Shown here: positions 7,993 to 18,945 of the stretch, one piece after another
Layout: each line of letters opens with the position of its first letter
Position numbering within the stretch: the first letter of the stretch is position 1
Assembly (NCBI RefSeq): GCF_013277515.1
Contig: NZ_VMNB01000004.1
Coordinates: 88,906 to 152,905, forward strand
Length of the DNA stretch: 64,000 nt
Direction: 5' to 3'
Origin: Streptococcus sp. k-402
Lineage (GTDB): Bacteria > Bacillota > Bacilli > Lactobacillales > Streptococcaceae
The notes under the pieces: model-generated
Seen by the model: only the letters and a program-made list of their open reading frames with translations
Told to the model about the DNA's origin: nothing
The model's database searches: none
Position numbers and translations under genes: made by a program

Positions 7993-8621
7993 TGGTCTTG
8001 TCAAAAAAACGCGCACGAAAGGTGCTAGAAGAAATTATTGCTCTTTTTCCAGATGCCAAGCCCAGTCTTGATTTTACCAATCATTTTGAACTACTAGTTG
8101 CGGTCATGTTGTCAGCTCAGACAACGGATGCAGCGGTAAATAAGGCCACACCAGGTCTCTTTACCGCCTTTCCAACGCCACAAGCCATGTCTGTGGCGAC
8201 TGAGAGTGAGATTGCCTCACACATTTCTCGCCTGGGACTGTATCGAAATAAGGCTAAATTCCTAAAAAAATGTGCCCAACAGTTACTAGACGATTTTGAT
8301 GGTCAAGTCCCTCAAACACGAGAGGAATTAGAGAGTTTGGCAGGTGTTGGTCGAAAGACAGCCAATGTTGTCATGAGTGTAGGATTTGGGATTCCAGCCT
8401 TTGCAGTGGATACTCATGTGGAGCGTATTTGCAAACACCACGATATTGTCAAAAAATCAGCGACACCACTTGAGGTGGAAAAGCGGGTCATGGATATCTT
8501 GCCGCCTGAGCAGTGGTTAGCAGCCCATCAGGCCATGATTTATTTTGGAAGAGCCATTTGTCATCCTAAAAATCCAGAGTGTGACCAGTACCCACAGTTA
8601 TATGATTTTAGCAATTTATAA
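7992..8621 (+). CDS. nth: Endonuclease III (Nth), lacking the complete Fe-S cysteine set
   Basis: This 209-residue HhH-GPD glycosylase/lyase removes oxidised pyrimidines. Visible are the helix-hairpin-helix LAGVGRKTANVVMS with the catalytic lysine, and the catalytic aspartate in FAVDTHVERI. The canonical C-terminal C-x6-C-x2-C-x5-C loop that holds [4Fe-4S] keeps only its first two cysteines (ICHPKNPEC); the third position is Tyr and the fourth is absent, and the protein ends shortly after. It overlaps yceD by one base. Confidence 0.9.
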   Translation: MVLSKKRARKVLEEIIALFPDAKPSLDFTNHFELLVAVMLSAQTTDAAVNKATPGLFTAFPTPQAMSVATESEIASHISRLGLYRNKAKFLKKCAQQLLDDFDGQVPQTREELESLAGVGRKTANVVMSVGFGIPAFAVDTHVERICKHHDIVKKSATPLEVEKRVMDILPPEQWLAAHQAMIYFGRAICHPKNPECDQYPQLYDFSNL

Positions 8622-8644
8622 GATGGGATTTCAAAAGTTTTTGC

Positions 8645-8673
8645 TTGATTTTAAGCATGCTTTGTGCTATAGT
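8645..8673 (+). promoter_or_regulatory. Promoter of the pyr operon
   Basis: TTGATT (8645-8650), 17-bp spacer, TATAGT (8668-8673). Confidence 0.7.
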
Positions 8674-8679
8674 AATTGA

Positions 8680-9353
<674 letters not shown>

Positions 9354-9371
9354 AAAGCTAAAGGAGTAGCC

Positions 9372-10295
9372 ATGTCAGAAAATCAACAAGCATTGAACCA
9401 TGTGGTGTCCATGGAAGACCTCACTGTCGATCAAGTGATGAAATTGATTAAGCGAGGAATTGAGTTTAAAAATGGAGCTCAGCTTCCCTATGAAAACCAA
9501 CCGATTGTTTCCAATCTTTTCTTTGAAGATTCTACACGGACGCATAAGTCCTTTGAAGTCGCAGAGATCAAACTGGGACTGGAACGACTTGACTTTGATG
9601 TCAAGACCAGCTCGGTCAATAAGGGTGAGACACTTTATGATACCATCTTGACCCTATCTGCACTAGGAGTGGATGTCTGTGTGATTCGCCACCCAGAGGT
9701 CGACTACTATAGAGAGTTGATTGCAAGTCCGACGATTACGACTTCCATTATCAATGGTGGAGACGGTTCGGGGCAACATCCTAGCCAGAGCTTGCTTGAT
9801 TTGATGACTATTTATGAGGAATTTGGTCACTTTGAGGGGCTCAAGGTTGCTATTGCAGGTGACTTGGACCACTCACGTGTTGCCAAATCCAATATGCAGA
9901 TTTTGAAACGCTTGGGAGCTGAACTTTTCTTTGCTGGACCTGAGGAATGGAGAAGTCAAGAGTTTGCAGACTATGGACAGTTTGTAACCATTGATGAAAT
10001 CATTGATCAGGTGGATGTCATGATGTTTCTCCGTGTGCAACATGAACGTCATGATAGTGGAGCTATCTTTTCAAAAGAGGACTACCATGCCCAACATGGC
10101 TTGACTCAAGAACGTTATGATCGTTTGAAAGAAACAGCAATCCTTATGCATCCAGCTCCAGTCAATCGTGATGTAGAAATCGCAGACCACTTGGTTGAAG
10201 CACCAAAATCACGGATTGTCCAACAAATGACCAATGGTGTCTTTGTTCGAATGGCAATCTTAGAATCCGTACTGGCGAGTAGAAACGCCAACTAA
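9372..10295 (+). CDS. pyrB: Aspartate carbamoyltransferase catalytic subunit
   Basis: The 307-residue enzyme joins carbamoyl phosphate and aspartate to carbamoyl aspartate, the first committed step to UMP. The carbamoyl-phosphate loop [13 protein letters not shown] and the HPAPVNRD motif near the C-terminus are intact. It lies 18 nt after pyrR with a good AAAGGAG site. No regulatory chain pyrI is present, as usual in Firmicutes. Confidence 0.95.
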   Translation: MSENQQALNHVVSMEDLTVDQVMKLIKRGIEFKNGAQLPYENQPIVSNLFFEDSTRTHKSFEVAEIKLGLERLDFDVKTSSVNKGETLYDTILTLSALGVDVCVIRHPEVDYYRELIASPTITTSIINGGDGSGQHPSQSLLDLMTIYEEFGHFEGLKVAIAGDLDHSRVAKSNMQILKRLGAELFFAGPEEWRSQEFADYGQFVTIDEIIDQVDVMMFLRVQHERHDSGAIFSKEDYHAQHGLTQERYDRLKETAILMHPAPVNRDVEIADHLVEAPKSRIVQQMTNGVFVRMAILESVLASRNAN

Positions 10296-10344
10296 AACAC
10301 AAGACGTTAAAAGACGCCAGTGAGCGTCCACGAGAGGTGAAAAT

Positions 10345-11424
10345 ATGACAAAAAGACTTCTAGTATTAGAAGATGGCACAGTTTTTGAAGGTAAGGCCTT
10401 CGGAGCAGATATTGATGTAACAGGTGAAATCGTCTTTAATACAGGGATGACCGGCTACCAAGAATCCATTACAGACCAATCTTATAATGGACAAATCTTG
10501 ACCTTTACCTATCCTTTGGTAGGAAATTATGGAATTAACCGTGATGATTATGAATCCATTATTCCAACTTGTAAGGGAGTTGTTGTTTTCGAAGAAGCAC
10601 GTAGAGCAAGCAACTGGCGCAACCAAATGACCTTGGATGAATTTTTGAAAGCCAAGAAAATTCCTGGTATTTCAGGGATTGATACGCGTGCCCTCACTAA
10701 GATTATCCGTAAACATGGTACTATGCGTGCAACCTTGACCCATGTTGGGGACAGCATGGACCATGTGACGGACCAGCTCCAAGCAACAGTCTTGCCGACA
10801 GATAATATCAAACAGGTTTCTACTAAAACTTCCTATCCAGCTCCAGGAGTTGGTTTGAGCGTGGTTCTAGTGGACTTTGGTCTCAAGCACTCAATCCTAC
10901 GTGAACTTTCTAAACGCAACTGTAACGTGACCGTGGTTCCATACACGACAACGGCTGAAGAAATTCTCCATCTTAATCCTGACGGAGTGATGTTGTCAAA
11001 TGGGCCAGGTAACCCAGAAGACGTTCCACAAGCACTGGACATGATTCGTGGTGTGCAAGGGAAAATCCCAATCTTTGGTATTTGTATGGGGCATCAACTC
11101 TTTGCAATGGCAAATGGTGCTAAGACCTACAAGATGAAATTTGGTCACCGTGGATTTAACCACGCGGTACGTGAAATTGCTACAGGACGTGTGGATTTTA
11201 CAAGTCAAAACCATGGTTATGCAGTTAGCCGTGAGGATTTGCCAGAGCACTTGATCATTACCCATGAAGAAATCAATGACAAGTCAGTTGAAGGTGTGCG
11301 TCACAGATACCAACCTGCTTTCTCTGTTCAATACCATCCAGATGCAGCCCCTGGTCCACACGACGCAAGCTACCTATTTGATGAGTTTATCGAGATGATG
11401 GAAGCTTTTAAACAATCAAACTAA
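10345..11424 (+). CDS. carA: Carbamoyl-phosphate synthase small (glutaminase) subunit
   Basis: The 359-residue subunit releases ammonia from glutamine for CarB. The C-terminal class I amidotransferase domain has the nucleophile Cys247 in GICMGHQL and the His of SVQYHPDA. An N-terminal CarA domain comes before it. The 49-nt gap after pyrB contains a small hairpin (GACGCCAGTGAGCGTC) and an AGAGGTGAAA ribosome site. Confidence 0.95.
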   Translation: MTKRLLVLEDGTVFEGKAFGADIDVTGEIVFNTGMTGYQESITDQSYNGQILTFTYPLVGNYGINRDDYESIIPTCKGVVVFEEARRASNWRNQMTLDEFLKAKKIPGISGIDTRALTKIIRKHGTMRATLTHVGDSMDHVTDQLQATVLPTDNIKQVSTKTSYPAPGVGLSVVLVDFGLKHSILRELSKRNCNVTVVPYTTTAEEILHLNPDGVMLSNGPGNPEDVPQALDMIRGVQGKIPIFGICMGHQLFAMANGAKTYKMKFGHRGFNHAVREIATGRVDFTSQNHGYAVSREDLPEHLIITHEEINDKSVEGVRHRYQPAFSVQYHPDAAPGPHDASYLFDEFIEMMEAFKQSN

Positions 11425-11872
11425 GAACGAGTAAAAGCTCGTCGGAGAATTTATGTAACTGAACACGGACGGAAAGCTCGGAATTTAGAGAAACCAACTG
11501 GGATTGTCAATCCTTCCTTAGTTTCTTAAAATTCAATCGCTCTCTATTCGTCCTTTGTATCCTATTTAATGGCAACCCGAGAGTTGCTGAATAGAAAGAC
11601 AGGTCGTTTCTTTTAGTCGCTATCAGGCGAACTAAAAACTCCCTGCACTAGATTTTTTACCGAAAAATATCGTTTCGCTAAAAAATCGTCGGAGAATTTA
11701 TTTAATGTCGCTCTGTGAGGCGACGAATAGAAAGGAGAAGGGTGGTCCGTATTTGCTGAACTGAATACGGGCTACGGACGGTGCTAAAAAGATAGTTATT
11801 CCTAGAACTGATAGTTTTTCGTCATAACTCCTATTTTAGCTTTGTCCGCTTGACGCCCTTAATATCTTATAA
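11425..11872 (+). other. 448-nt structured spacer between carA and carB
   Basis: There is no gene. The stretch contains a chain of stem-loops on the transcript: ACGAG/CTCGT (11427-11442), nested AGAAAC/GTTTCT and GGATTG/CAATCC, GCAAC/GTTGC, a TTTTAGT/ACTAAAA stem, GTCGC/GCGAC and CCGTATT/AATACGG. A 16-base direct repeat TCGTCGGAGAATTTAT occurs at 11439-11454 and 11686-11701. In the first copy GGAG precedes ATG-TAA, a start-stop. No terminator with a clean T run and no strong promoter was found. Confidence 0.6.
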
Positions 11873-14800
11873 ATGCCTAAACGTACTGATATTCAAAAAA
11901 TTATGGTGATTGGTTCTGGTCCGATTATTATTGGTCAGGCTGCTGAGTTTGACTATGCTGGGACCCAGGCTTGCTTGTCGTTGAAAGAGGAAGGTTATGA
12001 GGTTGTTTTGGTTAACTCAAATCCTGCAACCATCATGACGGACAAGGAAATTGCTGATAAGGTTTATATTGAACCGATTACACTTGAGTTTGTGACGCGA
12101 ATTCTTCGTAAGGAGCGTCCAGATGCCTTGCTTCCAACACTCGGTGGTCAGACAGGGCTCAATATGGCCATGGAATTGTCTAAAAATGGTATCCTTGAAG
12201 AGCTTGGTGTTGAGCTTCTGGGAACTAAATTATCTGCCATTGACCAAGCGGAGGACCGTGACCTCTTTAAACAATTGATGGAAGAGCTCAACCAACCAAT
12301 TCCAGAATCTGAAATTGTTAACACTGTCGAAGAAGCAGTTGTCTTTGCAGCAACAATTGGCTACCCAGTCATCGTCCGTCCAGCCTTTACCCTTGGTGGT
12401 ACTGGTGGTGGTATGTGTGCCAACGAGGAAGAATTGCGTGAAATCGCTGAAAATGGTTTGAAATTGTCACCTGTTACCCAATGTTTGATTGAGCGTTCGA
12501 TTGCTGGTTTCAAGGAAATCGAGTACGAAGTCATGCGCGATTCAGCTGACAATGCCCTCGTTGTTTGTAACATGGAAAACTTTGACCCAGTTGGGATTCA
12601 CACAGGGGATTCCATCGTATTCGCCCCTGCGCAAACCATGTCAGACTATGAAAACCAAATGCTACGCGACGCGAGCTTGAGCATCATTCGTGCCCTCAAG
12701 ATTGAAGGTGGATGTAATGTTCAGCTGGCCCTTGATCCACATAGTTTTAAGTACTATGTCATCGAAGTAAACCCTCGTGTATCACGTTCATCAGCTCTTG
12801 CTTCTAAAGCGACAGGTTATCCAATTGCTAAGTTGGCTGCCAAGATTGCCGTCGGTTTGACTCTGGATGAGGTCATCAACCCAGTTACAGGTTCAACCTA
12901 TGCCATGTTTGAACCAGCCCTTGACTACGTTGTTGCCAAGATCCCACGTTTCCCATTTGACAAGTTTGAAAAAGGTGAGCGCCGTCTTGGGACACAGATG
13001 AAGGCGACTGGAGAAGTCATGGCGATTGGCCGTAACATCGAAGAATCTCTCCTTAAAGCTTGTCGTTCCCTTGAAATTGGGGTGCACCACAATGAAATGC
13101 CTGAACTTGCAGCAGTTTCTGATGATGCCTTGATTGAAAAAGTAGTCAAAGCCCAAGATGACCGCCTCTTCTACGTATCAGAAGCCATTCGCCGTGGTTA
13201 CACACCAGAGGAAATCGCTGAATTAACTAAGATTGATATCTTCTATCTGGATAAACTCTTGCATATCTTTGAAATTGAGCAGGAGTTGGGTGCCCATCCA
13301 CAAGATCTTGAAGTTTTGAAAACTGCAAAATTGAATGGCTTTTCAGACCGTAAGGTTGCTGAGCTTTGGGAAACGACTGCAGACCAAGTTCGTCAGCTTC
13401 GTTTGGAAAACAAGATTGTTCCAGTTTATAAGATGGTAGATACTTGTGCGGCAGAATTTGACTCTGAAACACCATACTTCTATTCAACCTATGGATGGGA
13501 AAATGAATCTATCAAGTCTGATAAGGAATCCGTTCTAGTTCTAGGTTCTGGTCCAATCCGTATCGGTCAAGGGGTCGAGTTTGACTACGCAACGGTTCAC
13601 TCAGTTAAGGCTATCCAGGCTGCTGGCTATGAAGCTATCATCATGAACTCAAATCCAGAAACCGTTTCAACAGATTTTTCTGTATCTGACAAGCTTTACT
13701 TTGAGCCATTGACATTCGAAGATGTTATGAATGTTATCGACTTGGAGCAACCAAAAGGTGTTATCGTTCAGTTCGGTGGTCAAACAGCCATCAACCTTGC
13801 GGAGCCATTGGCAAAAGCAGGTGTGACCATCCTTGGTACACAGGTTGCCGACCTAGACCGAGCTGAAGACCGTGACCTCTTTGAGCAAGCTCTTAAAGAT
13901 TTGGATATTCCACAGCCACCAGGACAAACGGCTACCAATGAAGAAGAAGCAGTGCTTGCAGCTCGCAAGATTGGCTTCCCAGTCTTAGTTCGCCCATCTT
14001 ATGTTTTAGGTGGACGTGCTATGGAAATCGTAGAAAATGAAGAAGATCTTCGTTCTTACATGCGTACAGCGGTTAAGGCTAGTCCAGACCACCCAGTTCT
14101 TGTTGACTCATACATCGTTGGGCAAGAGTGCGAAGTTGATGCCATTTCAGACGGGGAAAATGTTCTTATCCCTGGTATCATGGAACATATCGAACGTGCT
14201 GGTGTCCACTCAGGTGACTCAATGGCCGTTTATCCACCACAAACTTTGTCGCAAAAGGTTCAGGAAACCATTGCAGACTACACAAAACGCCTAGCAATTG
14301 GTCTTAACTGTCTTGGTATGATGAACATCCAGTTTGTTATCAAGGATGAAAAAGTCTACGTTATTGAAGTCAATCCACGTGCCAGCCGTACGGTTCCATT
14401 CCTATCTAAGGTAACCAATATCCCTATGGCTCAAGTAGCAACCAAGCTCATTCTTGGTCAAAAACTTGAAGAAATTGGCTACCAAGATGGACTTTACCCT
14501 GAAAGCACCCGAGTTCATATCAAGGCACCTGTCTTCTCCTTTACCAAACTAGCTAAAGTAGACAGCTTACTTGGTCCTGAAATGAAGTCGACAGGGGAAG
14601 TTATGGGTTCTGATGCGACTTTGGAAAAAGCTCTCTATAAGGCCTTTGAAGCTTCTTACTTACACTTACCAACTTTTGGTAACGTTGTATTTACCATCGC
14701 TGATGATGCCAAAGAAGAAGCCTTGGACTTAGCTCGTCGTTTCCAAAATATTGGCTATGGAATCCTCGCTACAGAAGGGACAGCAGCCTTCTTTGCCAGT

Positions 14801-15049
14801 CATGGATTGCAAGCTCAACCAGTTGGTAAGATAGGTGATGACGATAAGGATATCCCAAACTTTGTTCGCAAAGGAAGAATCCAAGCTATCATTAATACAG
14901 TTGGAACAAAACGAACTGCTGATGAAGATGGAGAGCAAATCCGCCGTTCAGCTATTGAACACGGGGTGCCCCTCTTCACAGCCCTAGATACAGCTAACGC
15001 TATGCTTAAAGTATTGGAAAGCCGTAGTTTTGTCACAGAAGCAATCTAG
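11873..15049 (+). CDS. carB: Carbamoyl-phosphate synthase large subunit
   Basis: The 1058-residue subunit makes carbamoyl phosphate from bicarbonate, ATP and ammonia. It has two homologous ATP-grasp halves, each opening with a glycine-rich loop ([15 protein letters not shown] near residue 15 and [15 protein letters not shown] near residue 560) and each with an EVNPR metal-binding motif, then a C-terminal MGS-like allosteric domain. The length is normal. The start codon at 11873 has no recognisable Shine-Dalgarno sequence although homology begins right there ([17 protein letters not shown]). Confidence 0.95.
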   Translation: MPKRTDIQKIMVIGSGPIIIGQAAEFDYAGTQACLSLKEEGYEVVLVNSNPATIMTDKEIADKVYIEPITLEFVTRILRKERPDALLPTLGGQTGLNMAMELSKNGILEELGVELLGTKLSAIDQAEDRDLFKQLMEELNQPIPESEIVNTVEEAVVFAATIGYPVIVRPAFTLGGTGGGMCANEEELREIAENGLKLSPVTQCLIERSIAGFKEIEYEVMRDSADNALVVCNMENFDPVGIHTGDSIVFAPAQTMSDYENQMLRDASLSIIRALKIEGGCNVQLALDPHSFKYYVIEVNPRVSRSSALASKATGYPIAKLAAKIAVGLTLDEVINPVTGSTYAMFEPALDYVVAKIPRFPFDKFEKGERRLGTQMKATGEVMAIGRNIEESLLKACRSLEIGVHHNEMPELAAVSDDALIEKVVKAQDDRLFYVSEAIRRGYTPEEIAELTKIDIFYLDKLLHIFEIEQELGAHPQDLEVLKTAKLNGFSDRKVAELWETTADQVRQLRLENKIVPVYKMVDTCAAEFDSETPYFYSTYGWENESIKSDKESVLVLGSGPIRIGQGVEFDYATVHSVKAIQAAGYEAIIMNSNPETVSTDFSVSDKLYFEPLTFEDVMNVIDLEQPKGVIVQFGGQTAINLAEPLAKAGVTILGTQVADLDRAEDRDLFEQALKDLDIPQPPGQTATNEEEAVLAARKIGFPVLVRPSYVLGGRAMEIVENEEDLRSYMRTAVKASPDHPVLVDSYIVGQECEVDAISDGENVLIPGIMEHIERAGVHSGDSMAVYPPQTLSQKVQETIADYTKRLAIGLNCLGMMNIQFVIKDEKVYVIEVNPRASRTVPFLSKVTNIPMAQVATKLILGQKLEEIGYQDGLYPESTRVHIKAPVFSFTKLAKVDSLLGPEMKSTGEVMGSDATLEKALYKAFEASYLHLPTFGNVVFTIADDAKEEALDLARRFQNIGYGILATEGTAAFFASHGLQAQPVGKIGDDDKDIPNFVRKGRIQAIINTVGTKRTADEDGEQIRRSAIEHGVPLFTALDTANAMLKVLESRSFVTEAI

Positions 15050-15072
15050 TTTAGAAAAGTTTTTCACAGTTT

Positions 15073-15106
15073 AAAAGCCAGCGTCAGAAAACGCTGGCTT
15101 TTGCGA
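15073..15106 (+). terminator. Terminator of the pyr-car operon
   Basis: AAAAGCCAGCGT and ACGCTGGCTTTT pair perfectly over 12 bp around CAGAAA. Confidence 0.9.
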
Positions 15107-15276
15107 CATTAGTGCAGGCTATTCAACTATCAGTTCTTCACTCAAGGATGATTATGAATTGTGATACGATAAGAATAAATTGAGAATGGCTTATGATGTT
15201 AATCGTTCTCCTTTTTTGTAATTCTAGCATATCAGAGTCAATATATATTTGTATGGTATTTCCTTTTGCAAAAATG

Positions 15277-15345
15277 GCTATTTCAGGTTAAAAAAACGAC
15301 ATTTCAGATTTTCTGTTCCAGAAATAGCTATCGCTATGATATAAT
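15277..15345 (+). promoter_or_regulatory. ribF promoter region (extended -10, leaderless) with inverted repeat
   Basis: TGATATAAT ends at 15345 and only six bases separate it from the ATG, so the mRNA probably starts at or within a base or two of the start codon. Just upstream, GCTATTTC (15277-15284) and GAAATAGC (15321-15328) form an inverted repeat that may bind a regulator. There is no Shine-Dalgarno site. The stretch from 15107 to 15276 shows no gene. Confidence 0.6.
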
Positions 15346-15351
15346 TATTTT

Positions 15352-16269
15352 ATGATTATTACTATTCCTATAAAAAACCAAAAAGATATTGGCACACCAT
15401 CTGATTCAGTCGTTGTTCTCGGCTATTTTGATGGCATACATAAGGGGCATCAAGAATTATTTCGTGTTGCCAACAAGGCTGCGAGAAAAGATTTATTACC
15501 TATCGTCGTTATGACCTTTAATGAATCTCCAAAGATTGCTTTAGAGCCTTATCATCCTGATCTGTTTTTACATATTTTAAATCCTGCTGAACGTGAGAGG
15601 AAATTAAAGCGCGAAGGTGTAGAAGAATTATATCTCCTTGATTTTAGTAGTCAATTCGCTAGTCTCACGGCAGAAGAATTTTTTGCAACTTATATCAAGG
15701 CTATGAATGCCAAAATTATTGTTGCAGGTTTTGATTATACATTTGGTTCTGACCAAAAAAAGGCAGAAGATTTAAAGGATTACTTTGATGGAGAAGTTAT
15801 CATTGTTCCACCTGTAGAAGATGAGAAAGGAAAGATTAGTTCAACTCGTATCCGTCAAGCTATTTTAGATGGAAATGTGAAAGAAGCAGGAGAACTTTTG
15901 GGGGCACCGCTTCCATCAAGAGGGATGGTGGTTCATGGTAATGCTCGTGGTCGTACGATTGGTTATCCAACAGCTAATTTGGTGCTTTTAGATCGTACTT
16001 ATATGCCAGCAGATGGCGTTTATGTCGTTGATGTTGAGATTCAAAGGCAGAAGTATCGTGCTATGGCTAGTGTCGGGAAAAATGTGACTTTTGATGGAGA
16101 AGAAGCACGTTTTGAAGTCAATATTTTTGATTTTAATCAAGATATTTATGGGGAAACCGTCATGGTTTATTGGCATGATCGCATTCGAGATATGACCAAA
16201 TTTGACTCAGTTGATCAATTAGTGGATCAGTTAAAGGCTGATGAAGAAGTAGCTCGGAATTGGTCTTAA
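15352..16269 (+). CDS. ribF: Bifunctional riboflavin kinase / FAD synthetase
   Basis: The 305-residue enzyme converts riboflavin to FMN and FMN to FAD. The N-terminal FAD synthetase half has the nucleotidyltransferase motif GYFDGIHKGHQ and SSTRIR; the C-terminal flavokinase half has RGRTIGYPTANL and the metal/ATP loop. The length is normal. No ribosome site precedes the ATG, in line with a leaderless transcript. It is convergent with yitT. Confidence 0.92.
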   Translation: MIITIPIKNQKDIGTPSDSVVVLGYFDGIHKGHQELFRVANKAARKDLLPIVVMTFNESPKIALEPYHPDLFLHILNPAERERKLKREGVEELYLLDFSSQFASLTAEEFFATYIKAMNAKIIVAGFDYTFGSDQKKAEDLKDYFDGEVIIVPPVEDEKGKISSTRIRQAILDGNVKEAGELLGAPLPSRGMVVHGNARGRTIGYPTANLVLLDRTYMPADGVYVVDVEIQRQKYRAMASVGKNVTFDGEEARFEVNIFDFNQDIYGETVMVYWHDRIRDMTKFDSVDQLVDQLKADEEVARNWS

Positions 16270-16283
16270 GAGCTTGAGTAAAC

Positions 16284-16356
16284 AAAAAAGAGGTTGTTTG
16301 TAACCCAAAAGATAGATGATTCAGTCTAACTTTTGAGGTCACGACATTACCTCTTT
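16284..16356. terminator. Long bidirectional terminator between ribF and the YitT gene
   Basis: AAAAAGAGGT and ACCTCTTTTT form the outer stem; inner imperfect pairing (ACCCAAAAG with CTTTTGAGGT) extends it. A/T runs on both sides allow termination of both convergent genes. The right arm meets the stop region of the YitT gene. Confidence 0.7.
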
Positions 16357-17205
16357 TTATTCTTTTTCAAAGGTAAATCCTTCTCCAAGGATTTCGTGGG
16401 CTTCTGTAATGGTTATAAAGGCTTGCGGATCGATTCGATGAATCATTTCCTTCATTTTCACAATCTCATTTCTGCCGACAATACAGTAGATAATCTTCAA
16501 ATCTTTTTGACTATAGTAGCCTTGACCGGAAATAAAAGTAACACCTCTTCCTAGGTCATCATTGATCGCCTTAGCAAGTTGGTCAGGACGTTTTGTGATA
16601 ATCATAAAGCCTTTACCAGCATAGCCACCTTCTCCAATCAAATCAATGACACGCGAAACGATAAAATCAAATAAGAGTGTGTAGGAAACCAATCTCAAAT
16701 CCTTGAAGATAAGGAGAATGAGCATGAGAATACAAAAATCTAAGATAAAAAGTAGTTTCCCCATTGATATATGAGTGTATTTGTTGAGAATACGAGCTAG
16801 AATATCAGTTCCGCCAGTTGTACCTCCAGCATTAAAAATAATTCCAAGGCCAATTCCCAATAGGATTCCTGCTATAAGGGCTGTGATTAGTAAATCACCT
16901 TGAAGATCAATATGAAGGGGAATACGCTCAAAAAAAGCCAACCAAGCTGACAAAGCTAAGGTTCCAAGCAGACTAGAATAGAGAGATTTTGCTCCAAATA
17001 TTTTCCAAGCTAGGATGAAAAGGGGAATGTTAATCAGCAAGTTCATGAGCGAAACAGGGATTTTAAAAAGATAAAAGGTGATGAGGGTAATACCTGTCGC
17101 CCCTCCTTCAAAGAGATGATGAGGAACTACAAAATAAGTCAGGCCAAAAGCATAAATAGCAGCACCTAGTAAAATGGTAAAAATGGGGTAAATTTTTTTA
17201 ATCAT
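16357..17205 (-). CDS. YitT family membrane protein (DUF161/DUF2179)
   Basis: The 282-residue integral membrane protein has about five or six hydrophobic helices in the first ~200 residues, with the conserved glycine-rich NAGGTTGGTDI segment. A C-terminal cytoplasmic DUF2179 domain (residues ~210-280) follows. The family's function is not established. An extended -10 (TGATATAAT) and an AGAGGTG site precede the start. Confidence 0.85.
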   Translation of the reverse strand: MIKKIYPIFTILLGAAIYAFGLTYFVVPHHLFEGGATGITLITFYLFKIPVSLMNLLINIPLFILAWKIFGAKSLYSSLLGTLALSAWLAFFERIPLHIDLQGDLLITALIAGILLGIGLGIIFNAGGTTGGTDILARILNKYTHISMGKLLFILDFCILMLILLIFKDLRLVSYTLLFDFIVSRVIDLIGEGGYAGKGFMIITKRPDQLAKAINDDLGRGVTFISGQGYYSQKDLKIIYCIVGRNEIVKMKEMIHRIDPQAFITITEAHEILGEGFTFEKE

Positions 17206-17346
17206 AGGACACCTCTTTTCTTATAAGTTGATTATATCAAATTTTTACGGAAAATTTGAGTGACTCCATTAGGATTTTTAATCTTTTTTTGATATAATTA
17301 AAAGTAAGAAAACCAATCTGAATCCTAAAATAGAAAGATTGATACT

Positions 17347-18186
17347 ATGACAAAAATTAAGATTGTAACCGATTCATCTGTTACTATTGAACCAGAACTA
17401 GTAAAGCAATTAGATATTACAATTGTTCCACTATCTGTAATGATTGATAATGTTGTTTATTCTGATGCTGATTTGAAAGAAGAAGGTAAATTTCTTCACT
17501 TGATGCAAGAAGCTAAGAATCTTCCAAAAACAAGCCAGCCGCCTGTAGGTGTCTTCGCTGAAGTTTTTGAAGACTTATGCAAGGATGGTAGCCAGATTCT
17601 TGCTATTCATATGTCCCATGCTCTTTCAGGGACTGTAGAAGCAGCACGCCAAGGTGCTAGTTTATCTACTGCCGATGTGACAGTTATCGATAGTTCCTTC
17701 ACTGACCAAGCCTTGAAATTCCAAGTTGTCGAAGCTGCTAAATTAGCACAAGAAGGCAAAGACATGGAGACAATTTTATCTCATGTAGAAGAGGTTAAAA
17801 ACAACACAGAACTTTATATTGGCGTTTCAACTTTGGAAAATCTTGTCAAAGGTGGACGAATTGGCCGTGTAACTGGATTGTTGAGCTCACTTCTCAATAT
17901 CCGTGTTGTCATGCAAATGAAAGACCATGAATTGCAGCCAATGGTTAAAGGTCGTGGTGCTAAAACTTTTAAAAAATGGTTGGATGAGTTGATAACATCA
18001 CTCGCTGAACGTTCTGTAGCAGAGATTGGAATTTCATATTCTGGTAGTGATGATTGGGCAAAAGAGATGAAAGAAAGCTTACAAGCTTATGTTGAAAAGC
18101 CAATTTCTGTTTTGGAAACGGGTTCCATTATTCAAACTCACACGGGTGAGAACGCTTGGGCTATTTTGGTACGTTACCACTCCTAA
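17347..18186 (+). CDS. DegV family fatty-acid-binding protein (FakB type)
   Basis: The 279-residue protein has the DegV fold: IVTDSSV at the N-terminus, HMSHALSGT in the middle, and GGRIGR in the second domain. DegV/FakB proteins hold a fatty acid and present it to the kinase FakA for incorporation into phospholipid. Streptococci encode several paralogues with different chain preference; which one this is cannot be told here. The promoter is an extended -10 (TGATATAAT) near 17290. Confidence 0.85.
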   Translation: MTKIKIVTDSSVTIEPELVKQLDITIVPLSVMIDNVVYSDADLKEEGKFLHLMQEAKNLPKTSQPPVGVFAEVFEDLCKDGSQILAIHMSHALSGTVEAARQGASLSTADVTVIDSSFTDQALKFQVVEAAKLAQEGKDMETILSHVEEVKNNTELYIGVSTLENLVKGGRIGRVTGLLSSLLNIRVVMQMKDHELQPMVKGRGAKTFKKWLDELITSLAERSVAEIGISYSGSDDWAKEMKESLQAYVEKPISVLETGSIIQTHTGENAWAILVRYHS

Positions 18187-18223
18187 AAAAATAAAGAAAA
18201 TGGGAAGAAATAGCGTTTTTAAC

Positions 18224-18252
18224 TTGACCTAAAAGGGATTTTAGGATATGAT
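18224..18252 (+). promoter_or_regulatory. Promoter of the HU gene
   Basis: TTGACC (18224-18229), 17-bp spacer, TATGAT (18247-18252). Confidence 0.7.
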
Positions 18253-18292
18253 TATATTTGTTAATTAGAAATTATTTGGAGGAATCGTTAAC

Positions 18293-18568
18293 ATGGCAAA
18301 CAAACAAGATTTGATCGCTAAAGTAGCAGAAGCTACAGAATTGACTAAGAAAGACTCAGCAGCAGCAGTTGAAGCTGTATTTGCAGCGGTAGCTGACTAT
18401 CTTGCAGCTGGTGAAAAAGTTCAATTGATCGGTTTTGGTAACTTTGAAGTTCGTGAGCGTGCAGAACGTAAAGGTCGCAACCCACAAACTGGTAAAGAAA
18501 TGACAATTGCAGCTTCTAAAGTTCCAGCATTCAAAGCTGGTAAAGCTCTTAAAGACGCTGTTAAATAA
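18293..18568 (+). CDS. hup: DNA-binding protein HU
   Basis: The 91-residue nucleoid protein matches the HU/IHF family throughout, with the signature [21 protein letters not shown] in the DNA-binding arm. Streptococci have a single essential HU that keeps negative supercoiling. GGAGG lies 8 nt before the ATG. Codon use is highly biased, as expected for a strongly expressed gene. Confidence 0.95.
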   Translation: MANKQDLIAKVAEATELTKKDSAAAVEAVFAAVADYLAAGEKVQLIGFGNFEVRERAERKGRNPQTGKEMTIAASKVPAFKAGKALKDAVK

Positions 18569-18577
18569 TCAGCCTTT

Positions 18578-18625
18578 AAAAAGCCTATTGTATCAAGCTT
18601 TCTAGCTTGGGCAGTAGGCTTTTTT
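18578..18625 (+). terminator. Terminator of the HU gene
   Basis: AAAAAGCCTA pairs with TAGGCTTTTTT, with an inner AAGCTTTCTAGCTT stem. Confidence 0.85.
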
Positions 18626-18713
18626 GTGTATAGGGAGCAAAACACTATTTTTTCACTTGTTTTAGGATGATGTCAACCAGCATTTTCGTTATTTTCTAAT
18701 AGTGCTGAGTTTT

Positions 18714-18867
18714 TATACTCTTCGAAAATCTCTTCAAACCACGTCAGCGTCTCCTTGCCGTAGGTATATGATACTGACTCTGTCAGTTCTATCCACAACC
18801 TCAAAACAGTGTTTTGAGCAACCTGCGGCTAAGCTTCCTAGCTTTCTATTTGATTTTCATTGAGTAT
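18714..18867 (+). repeat. BOX element (boxA-boxB-boxC)
   Basis: The repeat opens with TATACTCTTCGAAAATCTC and closes with TTTGATTTTCATTGAGTAT, the known ends of pneumococcal BOX elements. It contains the stretch CGTCAGCGTCTCCTTGCCG near the boxA end, which matches the classical BOX typing site apart from one base. A middle module is present, making it longer than the second BOX at 55373. Confidence 0.9.
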
Positions 18868-18930
18868 CAGTCCTCTTTCCCTTGGGAAGAGGCTTTTTAA
18901 TACTAGGAAAAGGACAGTTAGAATCTTCTG

Positions 18931-18945
18931 TGTTATACTAGAGAT
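18931..18945 (+). promoter_or_regulatory. Leaderless extended -10 promoter of mutY
   Basis: TGTTATACT (18931-18939) lies six bases before the ATG at 18946; AGGACA at 18911-18916 is a weak -35 with 17 bp spacing. No ribosome site is present. Confidence 0.6.

Noticed and set aside
11425..11872. Small protein gene in the carA-carB gap
   Set aside because: Only start-stop or very short frames with SD-like sequence are present; the stretch is better explained as structured RNA or repeats.
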